Made by a program: the position numbers and the translations under genes. The notes under the pieces are model-generated. The model ran no database searches. It was not told the DNA's origin and was given only the letters and a program-made list of their open reading frames with translations. This document shows, piece after piece, positions 1 through 5,714 of a DNA stretch of 6,552 nucleotides (positions are counted from its first letter, which is position 1; every line of letters begins with the position of its first letter). The stretch is from an uncultured Hyphomicrobiales bacterium (GTDB lineage Bacteria > Pseudomonadota > Alphaproteobacteria > Rhizobiales > Aestuariivirgaceae): the NCBI GenBank assembly GCA_903930095.1, contig CAIYXE010000473.1, forward strand, positions 1 through 6,552, given 5' to 3'.

Positions 1-542
1 AACTCGATCTTGAAGTCGACGAGCTTGATGCCAATCCCAAGGAAGAGGCCCGACATGAAGTCGTTGATGCGGATGGCCATGTGCATCATGTCGTCGATCT
101 CCTGGGGGGATGCCCAGTTGAAGGCCGTGATGTGCTCTTCCGAGACCATGGGATCGCCCAGCTGGTCGTTCTTGTAGTAGAATTCGATGATGGAGCGGGG
201 CAGCTGGTGGCCCTCGTCCAGCCCCAGCCGCTTGGCGAGCGACCCGGCGGCGACGTTGCGCACCACAACTTCCAGCGGCACGATTTCAACCTCGCGCACG
301 AGTTGCTCCCGCATGTTGAGCGAGCGGATAAAGTGGGTGGGAAGGCCAAGCTCGTTCAGCCGGGTGAAGATGAATTCGGAAATGCGCTGGTTGAGGACGC
401 CCTTGCCTTCGATCACGGCTTTCTTCTGGGCGTTGAAGGCGGTGGCGTCGTCCTTGAAATGGACGATGATGGTGCCGGGCTCCGGACCTTCATAAAGGAT
501 TTTTGCCTTACCTTCGTAGATTCGGGTGCGCCTGCTGTTCAT
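1..542 (-). CDS. purC: Phosphoribosylaminoimidazole-succinocarboxamide synthase (SAICAR synthetase), 5' part only
   Basis: Cytosolic enzyme of de novo purine synthesis. It joins CAIR and L-aspartate, using ATP, to form SAICAR. The first 180 codons are visible; the family in rhizobia is about 254 residues, so roughly the last 70 lie beyond the window's left edge. Seen in the translation: an N-terminal [16 protein letters not shown] nucleotide-binding strand-loop (residues 4-19), FKDDATAFN at 29-37, the family signature [17 protein letters not shown] at 91-107, and the RSIIEFYYK and DPMVSEEHI blocks at 116-137. The ATG at 542-540 is preceded by ATGAGGA with 8 nt between GAGGA and the start codon, and the N-terminus is the usual one for rhizobial PurC. 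The gene is transcribed away from the zeta-subunit gene, a neighbourhood I recall from other Alphaproteobacteria, where purS and purQ often follow purC. Nothing broken is seen in the visible part. Confidence 0.97.
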   Translation of the reverse strand, partial: MNSRRTRIYEGKAKILYEGPEPGTIIVHFKDDATAFNAQKKAVIEGKGVLNQRISEFIFTRLNELGLPTHFIRSLNMREQLVREVEIVPLEVVVRNVAAGSLAKRLGLDEGHQLPRSIIEFYYKNDQLGDPMVSEEHITAFNWASPQEIDDMMHMAIRINDFMSGLFLGIGIKLVDFKIE

Positions 543-758
543 TTGAAAAATCCTCATCAAATTCCCAATCCACCTCCGAATCCTTAGACCCGGATGGCAG
601 TTTGCGCCAGTTCTGTTCCTGCCCGGGCGGCTTGTTTCCCCAAGCGTTTGAAGGCGTCATTAACCGAACGTGGTGCGCTGCACAATGTCTGTTTGTTCAG
701 TTGATTTGGCCAGCCGGGGTGGCTAATTCAAGGCTCGGGTAAAGAACGGGAGAGATGC
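543..758. promoter_or_regulatory. Divergent intergenic region between purC and the zeta-subunit gene
   Basis: These 216 bp must hold the promoters for purC (leftwards) and for the DUF1476/zeta gene (rightwards). A possible rightward promoter is TTGATT at 701-706 with GCTAAT at 722-727, but the 15 nt spacer is short and the match is partial. No leftward promoter stands out. A short inverted repeat, GCTTG / CAAGC with a 6 nt centre, lies at 630-645, and a perfect GCCCGGGC palindrome lies at 621-628. Either could be an operator or chance in GC-rich DNA. A short plus-strand open frame crossing this region has no recognisable protein character and overlaps the purC start, so I do not call it a gene. 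Confidence 0.4.
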
Positions 759-1082
759 ATGACCACCTTCGACAAGCGGCAAGAGGGTTTCGAGAAGAAG
801 TTCGCAATGGACGAGGAGCTGCAATTCAAGGCAGCGGCCCGACGGAACAAGCTTCTCGGCCAGTGGGCTGCCGAGAAGCTCGGCCTCTCCGGCGAGGAGG
901 CTGACGCCTATGCCAAGTCGGTTGTGATGGCCGATTTCCAGGAGGCAGGCGACGACGACGTGTTCCGCAAGGTTCGTGCGGATTTTGACGCAAAGTCAGT
1001 TGAGCAGTCCGACCACCAGATCCGCCGCACCATGGACGAGCTGATGGCCAAGGCGATCGAGCAGATCAAGGCAGCCTCCTAA
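759..1082 (+). CDS. ATP synthase zeta subunit (ATPase inhibitor), DUF1476 family
   Basis: A 107-residue, highly charged, helical protein without signal peptide or membrane segment, which is full length for DUF1476. This family is the zeta subunit found in Paracoccus denitrificans, which binds F1-ATP synthase and blocks ATP hydrolysis through its N-terminal segment. The diagnostic blocks are all present: FDKRQEGFEKKFAMDEELQF (residues 4-23), ARRNKLLGQWAAEKLGL (27-43), GEEADAYAKSVV (45-56) and ADFQEAGDDDVFRKV (58-72). The start ATG at 759 has GGGAGAG (748-754) just upstream. It is divergent from purC, and its TAA stop is followed with no gap by the GTG of the aldolase gene, so the two may share a transcript. 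Inhibitory strength varies among alphaproteobacterial zeta proteins, so how strongly this one inhibits is not known from sequence. Confidence 0.93.
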   Translation: MTTFDKRQEGFEKKFAMDEELQFKAAARRNKLLGQWAAEKLGLSGEEADAYAKSVVMADFQEAGDDDVFRKVRADFDAKSVEQSDHQIRRTMDELMAKAIEQIKAAS

Positions 1083-1856
1083 GTGGCGGCAGCACATTTC
1101 GACCTGAGACAGCGGCTCGCCACCGGCGAGCCGTTTCTGTTTTCGTGGATGTCCGTGCCTTCGGCCGCCCTTGCCGCCCAGCTGGCCAGGCTTCCCTTCG
1201 ATGGCGTCTGCCTTGACATGCAGCACGGCATGATCGGCTTTTCGGATGCCGTCCCCATGATCGCGGCGATCAATGCCGCCGGGCGCCCGGCGCTGGTGCG
1301 CAGCCTGTGGAACGATCCGGCCATTCCCGGCCAGGCCTTTGACGCAGGCGCGGTATGCGTGATTTCGCCCATGGTCAACACCCGCGCCCAGGCTGAGGCG
1401 CTGGTCCGGGCCGCAAAGTACCCGCCGATGGGCGCGCGGAGCTGGGGCGGCTACACCGCCCTTCAGGCGTCCGGCCTTGCCCCGTCAGAGTACCTGCGGG
1501 AGGCCAACCGCATGACCATGGTCTTCGCCATGGTCGAAACCGTGGAGGCCCTCCAGAACGTGGAGGACATCGCCGCCACGCCCGGGCTGGACGGCTTGTT
1601 CGTGGGCCCGTCCGATCTCTCGATCACGCTGTCGCGCGGGGCGGGGATCGACAAGCTCGGCCAGGAGACGCTCGCGGCCATGCGCAAGGTGTCTGACGCG
1701 GCCCGCCGCCACGGGCTGGTGGCCGGTGCCTTCGGCGGCAGTGCCGAGGTGATCAGAACCTACCAGAGCCTCGGCTTCACCTTCCTCGCCGCCGCGGTTG
1801 ATGTCGACCTGCTGCAATGGGGCGCGGCCTCATTGCGGAAGTCCCTCGAGGTGTGA
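1083..1856 (+). CDS. HpcH/HpaI aldolase family protein (class II, metal-dependent pyruvate aldolase-like)
   Basis: A 257-residue TIM-barrel protein of normal family length. Members reversibly cleave 2-keto-3-deoxy acids such as 4-hydroxy-2-ketoheptanedioate or 2-keto-3-deoxy sugar acids into pyruvate and an aldehyde, using a divalent metal. Every catalytic residue I know from E. coli HpaI has a counterpart exactly three positions later here: H48 (in DMQHG), R73 (VRSLWND), D87 (QAFDAGA), E152 (FAMVETVEAL, metal) and D178 (VGPSDLS, metal). PMVN at 96-99 and GARSWGG at 117-123 are further family blocks. The glutamate usual before the active-site His is Q47. The start is the GTG directly after the zeta stop, with only a weak AAGG 11 nt upstream. 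The next in-frame ATG (1149) would remove the first barrel strand, so GTG is preferred. The natural substrate is not determinable. It faces the kinase/isomerase unit and could serve that pathway, though this is inference. Confidence 0.9.
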   Translation: MAAAHFDLRQRLATGEPFLFSWMSVPSAALAAQLARLPFDGVCLDMQHGMIGFSDAVPMIAAINAAGRPALVRSLWNDPAIPGQAFDAGAVCVISPMVNTRAQAEALVRAAKYPPMGARSWGGYTALQASGLAPSEYLREANRMTMVFAMVETVEALQNVEDIAATPGLDGLFVGPSDLSITLSRGAGIDKLGQETLAAMRKVSDAARRHGLVAGAFGGSAEVIRTYQSLGFTFLAAAVDVDLLQWGAASLRKSLEV

Positions 1857-1860
1857 CGCC

Positions 1861-2709
1861 TCAGCCAGGTCTTGAAACGAAGCGTCCCGCCGTGGCGGAT
1901 GCAAAACGGCACGCGAAGCTGAGATCGTCGCCTGCCGCAAGCCGGGCGGCGAGCGTGCCGCAGAAACAGTCGCCTGCCCCATGGCTGGAGACGAGCTTGA
2001 CCGGGAGAGCGGGAAAATCGGTCCGCACGCCGCCTTTTGTCATCAATGACAGCCCCTCGGCGCCGCGGGTGAGGATCACGTGGCGCCGTGGCGTGTGAAG
2101 GGTTGACAGGGCGCGGTCGGGATCGTCCGTGCCAGACAGCATCTTGGCCTCAACCCTGTTCACCACGAGGACATCGATGAGGTTCATGAACACCGGGGAC
2201 ATGTCACGCGCGGGCGCCGCGTTGAGGATGACGAGCGCGCCGTTCCTGTGGGCGTTTCGTGCGGCGGTGAGGCTCACGGCCTCCGGGATTTCGTTCTGCA
2301 GCAGCATCACCTTGGTGTGCCACAGCTTTTCCCACCGGGTTTCGATGGCCTTGGGATCGATCGTCAGGTTGGCGCCGGAAACGACCACCGCGCCGTATTC
2401 GCCCGCATCCTCGCTGATGGCGACGCTCATGCCGCTGCCATGATCGGGGTCGGTATCGACATGGGAGACATCGACGCCGGCCGCGGCGAGATTGGCGCGC
2501 AGACGGCTGCCGAAGTCATCGCTGCCCGTCTGGCCGCCGAAGGCCGTCTTCGCGCCGGAGCGGGCGGCGGCCACCGCCTGGTTGCCGCCCTTGCCACCGC
2601 ATTTGTAATGCCAGGAGGAGCCCGGCAGCGTCTCGTCGCGCTGCGGCAGGCGGGGAGCCTTCACCATGATGTCGAGATGCAGGCTGCCGATCACGGTAAC
2701 GTCGATCAT
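1861..2709 (-). CDS. PfkB-family (ribokinase-like) carbohydrate kinase
   Basis: A 282-residue cytosolic kinase expected to move phosphate from ATP to a sugar or sugar-phosphate hydroxyl. Visible motifs in order: VIGSLHLDI (6-14), the di-glycine substrate site CGGKGGNQAVAAARSGA (37-53), TGSDDFG (61-67), LQNEIP (137-142), LNAAPA (162-167), an NxxE metal/phosphate motif as N184-R-V-E187, TRGAEG (214-219), and the PfkB signature GAGDCFCG (244-251) with D247 as the likely catalytic base. The open frame extends upstream to 2853 but has no family similarity there. The ATG at 2709-2707 begins the conserved first strand and overlaps the upstream isomerase stop as ATGA, which suggests coupled translation; no good Shine-Dalgarno precedes it. 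The protein ends at SRPG, about 20 residues earlier than is typical for ribokinases, so the C-terminal helix may be short or lost. The substrate is unknown. Confidence 0.9.
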   Translation of the reverse strand: MIDVTVIGSLHLDIMVKAPRLPQRDETLPGSSWHYKCGGKGGNQAVAAARSGAKTAFGGQTGSDDFGSRLRANLAAAGVDVSHVDTDPDHGSGMSVAISEDAGEYGAVVVSGANLTIDPKAIETRWEKLWHTKVMLLQNEIPEAVSLTAARNAHRNGALVILNAAPARDMSPVFMNLIDVLVVNRVEAKMLSGTDDPDRALSTLHTPRRHVILTRGAEGLSLMTKGGVRTDFPALPVKLVSSHGAGDCFCGTLAARLAAGDDLSFACRFASATAGRFVSRPG

Positions 2710-3704
2710 GCGGCACCATAAAGAGCTGTGTGAAGGATGCGCTGGCTCGCCACGGCATCCTGCGCGGCGATGGCCTGGTCGAGGGCAACATTTCCCCTGA
2801 GACGATCCAGCACGCGGCACATGCCTTCGACGGCGGAGATGTTGGCGGAGCATTCCGACACGGGATCGAGGCCGACGGCATCCGGAAACGTGTCGAAGTA
2901 AATGGCCTTGTCGTAGCCCAGCTTCTCCAGCGTGTAGAGCAGTTCGAGCGTCTGGATCACATGCACGCTGCCGGCGATCAGGCCATCGTCACGCTTGGCA
3001 TAACCATCATTGAGGTGAACGCCGAGCAGGCGGCTGCGGCGGTGGATGAGGGCTGCCGCATAGGCCGGCATTTCATCGGCATAGAGCACGTGGGCAAAAT
3101 CGAGCGTGACACCCATGTTCTTCGCGCCGACGTCAGCGACCATGAGCAGGGTGGTGGCCACATCCGGCAGCAGGCTGAAGGCGCGCGGTTCGTTGGGCTT
3201 GTATTCGATCGAAATGTCGATCGCCGGATTGTGGGCGGCAATCGTGCCGAGTGCGTCCGCCGTCTCGTCCCAGAGCCTGAGATAATCGGCCTGGAAGGAA
3301 TAGTCGAAGCCGTCCTGGCCGAGCCAAAGCGTCATCAGGCCGCCGCCGGCTTCCGCCATGGCATCGATGCCGCGGAGTGTCAGATCGAGGGCCTTGGCGC
3401 GGATCGCGAGGTCCGGGTGGGAGAGGGCGCCCTTCTTGAAGCCGGGGTCGGAATAGTAGCGCATGGCGAAGCCGTTGAGGCTGATGCCGAGGCTGTCGAG
3501 GGTGGAACGGATCTCCCGCGGGCTTGTGCCTTCGAGATGGTCGGGGAAGTTGAAATCCACGGCAGAAAGCCCTGGAACGGTCGCCGCCCGCCCGATCAGG
3601 TCCAGCGCGGTGATGCGGTTGCGCCCCGGCCAGACTTTTGCCGCATCGGCCTTGAAGCCGTTGAGGCGGGTGGCATAGGCGAAGCGGGTGGTGGATGTCG
3701 TCAA
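2706..3704 (-). CDS. Sugar isomerase/epimerase-like TIM-barrel protein (xylose isomerase-like fold)
   Basis: A 332-residue predicted TIM barrel of the xylose isomerase/AP-endonuclease-2-like superfamily, probably an aldose-ketose isomerase or epimerase using a divalent metal. Likely metal ligands sit at strand ends: E167 in ISIEYKPNEPR (165-173), D202 with H205 in LDFAH, H230 with D233 in GVHLNDG, and D271 in IYFDTFPD. The EYKPNEPR and LDFAH blocks recall L-rhamnose and xylose isomerase-type proteins. The long open frame runs back to 3980 and would overlap the divergent BtpA gene; it has no ATG near the start of similarity. TTG at 3704-3702 with GAGAGG 7 nt upstream fits best, giving MTTSTTRFAYATRLNGF. 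It is the first gene of a minus-strand unit and overlaps the PfkB kinase by 4 nt. The exact reaction is not assigned. It could also be an epimerase with no isomerase activity. Confidence 0.85.
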   Translation of the reverse strand: MTTSTTRFAYATRLNGFKADAAKVWPGRNRITALDLIGRAATVPGLSAVDFNFPDHLEGTSPREIRSTLDSLGISLNGFAMRYYSDPGFKKGALSHPDLAIRAKALDLTLRGIDAMAEAGGGLMTLWLGQDGFDYSFQADYLRLWDETADALGTIAAHNPAIDISIEYKPNEPRAFSLLPDVATTLLMVADVGAKNMGVTLDFAHVLYADEMPAYAAALIHRRSRLLGVHLNDGYAKRDDGLIAGSVHVIQTLELLYTLEKLGYDKAIYFDTFPDAVGLDPVSECSANISAVEGMCRVLDRLRGNVALDQAIAAQDAVASQRILHTALYGAA

Positions 3705-3711
3705 GTCATGG

Positions 3712-3717
3712 CCTCTC
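3712..3717 (-). promoter_or_regulatory. Ribosome binding site that selects the TTG start of the isomerase-like gene
   Basis: On the minus strand GAGAGG lies 7 nt before TTG (3704-3702). The only ATG nearby on this strand (just upstream of the TTG, in another frame) runs into a stop after two codons. The position of this site is the main reason for placing the start at TTG. Confidence 0.6.
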
Positions 3718-3782
3718 AGCTTGCGGGAGTGCAGCGCTTCCGTTAGCAATTTGGGTGGAAAAATCCACGATTCAAAACAAAT

Positions 3783-3788
3783 GGGGGA
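3783..3788 (+). promoter_or_regulatory. Ribosome binding site favouring the BtpA start at 3796
   Basis: GGGGGA lies 7 nt before the ATG at 3796. An in-frame ATG at 3781 overlaps this purine run and has no comparable site of its own, and the family similarity starts shortly after 3796, so 3796 is taken as the start. Confidence 0.55.
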
Positions 3789-3795
3789 AACCGGG

Positions 3796-4608
3796 ATGCC
3801 CGGCAAGTTCGAAACGATCTTCAACACCAGGAAGCCCGTCATCGCCATGGTGCATTTCGGGGCGCTACCCGGCTCACCGCTGCATGATGCGGAAGCCGGC
3901 CTCGCCGGTCTGCTCGATGGCGTGCGCAAGGACCTGAAGGCGCTGCAGGATGCGGGCGTCGATGCCGTGATGTTCGGCAATGAGAACGACCGCCCTTACG
4001 AGTTCAAGGTCGATACCGCCTCGACCGCCACCATGGCCTATATCATCGGCCAGGTGCGCCACGAGATCACCGTGCCATTCGGCGTGAACGTGCTGTGGGA
4101 CCCGATGGCCACCGTGGCGCTCGGCGCCGCAACGGGTGCCTCCTTCGCGCGCGAGATCTTCACCGGCACCCATGCCTCAGACATGGGGATGTGGCTGCCC
4201 GACGCCGGCGCCGCCATGCGCTACCGCGACCGGCTGGGCCGCAAGGACCTGGCGCTGATGTACAACATCTCCGCCGAATTCGCCTGGTCGCTGGACCAGC
4301 GGAGCCTGCCCGACCGGGCGCGCAGTGCGGTGTTCTCCTCGATCCCCGATGCGATCCTCGTCTCGGGCGTGATCACGGGCGAGGCTGCAGCCCTCTCCGA
4401 CCTTGAGGCGGTGAAGCGCGTGGTGCCGGATGTGCCGGTGCTGGCCAACACAGGCGTGAAGCATGCGACCGTTGGGGATGTGCTGAAGATTGCCGATGGC
4501 TGCGTCGTGGGCTCTTCGCTGAAGGTTGACGGCAACACCTGGAACGCCGTTGACCCGGCGCGCGCGAAGGACTTCATGGACAAGGCCCGCAAGGCGCGGG
4601 GCGATTGA
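3796..4608 (+). CDS. BtpA/SgcQ family TIM-barrel protein
   Basis: A 270-residue cytosolic TIM-barrel protein of the BtpA family, which is named for a cyanobacterial factor needed for photosystem I stability and includes SgcQ of the E. coli sgc sugar cluster. The biochemical role in heterotrophs is not established to my knowledge; membership in sugar operons suggests an enzyme acting on a phosphorylated sugar or similar ligand. Family blocks seen: KPVIAMVHFGALPGSPLHD (13-31, with H20), AVMFGNENDRPY (57-68), FGVNVLWDP, the central SFAREIFTGTHASDMG stretch, VLANTGV (215-221), and the phosphate-site-like DGCVVGSSLKVDG (234-246) followed by NAVD (250-253). It is the first gene of the plus-strand operon; its TGA is 2 nt before the ATG of the M42 gene. 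The open frame runs back to 3688, but that extension overlaps the divergent gene and has no family similarity. Confidence 0.9.
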   Translation: MPGKFETIFNTRKPVIAMVHFGALPGSPLHDAEAGLAGLLDGVRKDLKALQDAGVDAVMFGNENDRPYEFKVDTASTATMAYIIGQVRHEITVPFGVNVLWDPMATVALGAATGASFAREIFTGTHASDMGMWLPDAGAAMRYRDRLGRKDLALMYNISAEFAWSLDQRSLPDRARSAVFSSIPDAILVSGVITGEAAALSDLEAVKRVVPDVPVLANTGVKHATVGDVLKIADGCVVGSSLKVDGNTWNAVDPARAKDFMDKARKARGD

Positions 4609-4610
4609 GC

Positions 4611-5714
4611 ATGCGGGACAGGATCAAGTGCTGGACGGAAGCCCTGATGATGATCCCGGGGCTCAGCGGCTTCGAGGGCAATGTGCGCCGCTACATCAAG
4701 GCGGAGCTGAAGGCGCTGGGGCTGTCCTCCAGGACGGACATGCTGGGCAATCTCATCGCCACCATCGAGGGTAACCCGAAGCTGCCCTCCGTGATGCTGA
4801 TCGGCCACATGGACCAGCTGGGGCTGATCGTGCGCAAGATCGAGGCCTCGGGCGTGATCCGGGCGGAGCGCGTGGGCGGCGTGCCGGAGCGCGCGCTGGC
4901 CGCGCATGAGGTGCTGCTGTGCCTTGGGCAGGGCAGGACACTGCCCGGCATTATCGCCAACAAGAGCCACCATGCCACAACGCCGGAAGAAAAATATCGC
5001 GTGGTACCCTACCAGGAGCTCTACATCGACTGCGGCTTCCGCAGCGCGGAGGAGGCGGTGGCAGCGGGCATCAATATCGGGACGCCCATCGTCTATGCAC
5101 CAAATGTGGTGCAGCTGGCGGGCGGGCGGATCGGCGGCACCTCCGTCGATGACCGGGCGGCCTGCGCCATCATGCTGGAACTGGCGCGGGCGACAAGGGA
5201 GCTGCGCGATCTCCCGACAATCCACCTCGTCTTCTCCGTTCTGGAGGAATTCAACCTGCGCGGGGCCGTGACGGCGGCTCAGGTGCTGCAGCCCGACATC
5301 TGCATCCAGCTCGATCTGGCACTGGCGACCGATACGCCTGACATGGGGCATCGCGGTGATGTGCGGCTGGGGGCAGGGCCGGTGATGAGCATGTTCAGCT
5401 TCCACGGGCGTGGCACGCTCAACGGCTGCATTCCGCATCCGGCCCTTGTGCAGTTGTTCCAGTCCACAGCCGACCACGAGAAGATCACGCTGCAGCGGAG
5501 CGCACATATCGGGGCGCTGACGGAGACCTCCTATGTGCAGCTCGTGGGCAAGGGTGTTGCATCGATCGACATGGGTTTCCCCGCCCGCTACACGCATTCG
5601 GCACTCGAAGTCTGCGACCTCGCCGATCTCGAGAGCCTGACGCGGCTGCTTGTCGCCGCGCTGCGGCGCATCGATGCCGGCTTCTCGCTCGACAGGGATG
5701 ACTACGTCGAATGA
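4611..5714 (+). CDS. M42-family metallopeptidase-like protein (SgcX/FrvX/TET aminopeptidase type)
   Basis: A 367-residue protein of full M42 length. The family are dinuclear-metal aminopeptidases, often forming dodecamers; some members were once labelled endoglucanases. The complete active-site set is present: H66 and D68 in IGHMDQLG, D180/D181 in SVDDRAA, catalytic E212 and metal-binding E213 in LEEFNLRGA, D235 in IQLDLALATDTP, and H329 in RYTHSALEV. The spacing agrees closely with that I recall for archaeal TET aminopeptidases. NKSHH (117-121) matches the family's conserved loop. No signal peptide, so it is cytosolic. ATG at 4611 is 2 nt after the BtpA stop, with GGGG 9 nt upstream; an in-frame TTG at 4605 would add only two residues. 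The stop overlaps the FGGY kinase start. Its place in a sugar operon suggests action on a peptide- or amide-linked sugar conjugate, but this is inference. Confidence 0.9.
   Translation: MRDRIKCWTEALMMIPGLSGFEGNVRRYIKAELKALGLSSRTDMLGNLIATIEGNPKLPSVMLIGHMDQLGLIVRKIEASGVIRAERVGGVPERALAAHEVLLCLGQGRTLPGIIANKSHHATTPEEKYRVVPYQELYIDCGFRSAEEAVAAGINIGTPIVYAPNVVQLAGGRIGGTSVDDRAACAIMLELARATRELRDLPTIHLVFSVLEEFNLRGAVTAAQVLQPDICIQLDLALATDTPDMGHRGDVRLGAGPVMSMFSFHGRGTLNGCIPHPALVQLFQSTADHEKITLQRSAHIGALTETSYVQLVGKGVASIDMGFPARYTHSALEVCDLADLESLTRLLVAALRRIDAGFSLDRDDYVE

Larger units (their letters stand above)
3705..3795. promoter_or_regulatory. Divergent promoter/operator region between the isomerase-kinase unit and the BtpA operon
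   Basis: These 91 bp must contain both transcription starts for the two carbohydrate units. The stretch 3744-3782 is visibly richer in A and T than the flanking genes. It holds an inverted repeat, GTGGA-AAAA-TCCAC at 3755-3768, flanked by TTTG (3750-3753) and CAAA (3773-3776), which also pair but are not symmetrically spaced. This is the best candidate for a regulator operator serving both directions. A weak rightward promoter candidate is TTGCGG (3721-3726), 17 nt, TAGCAA (3744-3749). No regulator gene is in the window. What binds here is unknown. Confidence 0.45.

Noticed and set aside
503..742. A 79-codon plus-strand open frame over the purC start and intergenic region
   Set aside because: It overlaps the start of purC on the opposite strand, has no ribosome site or family character, and its codon use is unlike the surrounding genes.
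1848..1862. Hairpin GAGGTG-TGA-CGCCTC across the two convergent stop codons as a bidirectional terminator
   Set aside because: The stem is only 6 bp with one G-U pair and a 3 nt loop, and no T-run follows on either strand.
2710..2853. N-terminal extension of the PfkB kinase to an ATG at 2853
   Set aside because: The extension is Arg/His/Pro-rich, overlaps the isomerase coding sequence in another frame, and has no similarity to kinases; the ATGA overlap at 2709 explains the real start.
2730..3746. A 338-codon plus-strand open frame antisense to the isomerase-like gene
   Set aside because: Its composition is typical of a reverse shadow (Gly, Ala, Val, Glu, Arg) and no family motif is visible, while the minus strand has strong motifs throughout.
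4221..5597. A 458-codon minus-strand open frame antisense to the BtpA and M42 genes
   Set aside because: It lies opposite two genes with clear family motifs, has low-complexity composition rich in His, Arg and Gln, and no recognisable domain. It is the usual antisense shadow of GC-rich codons.
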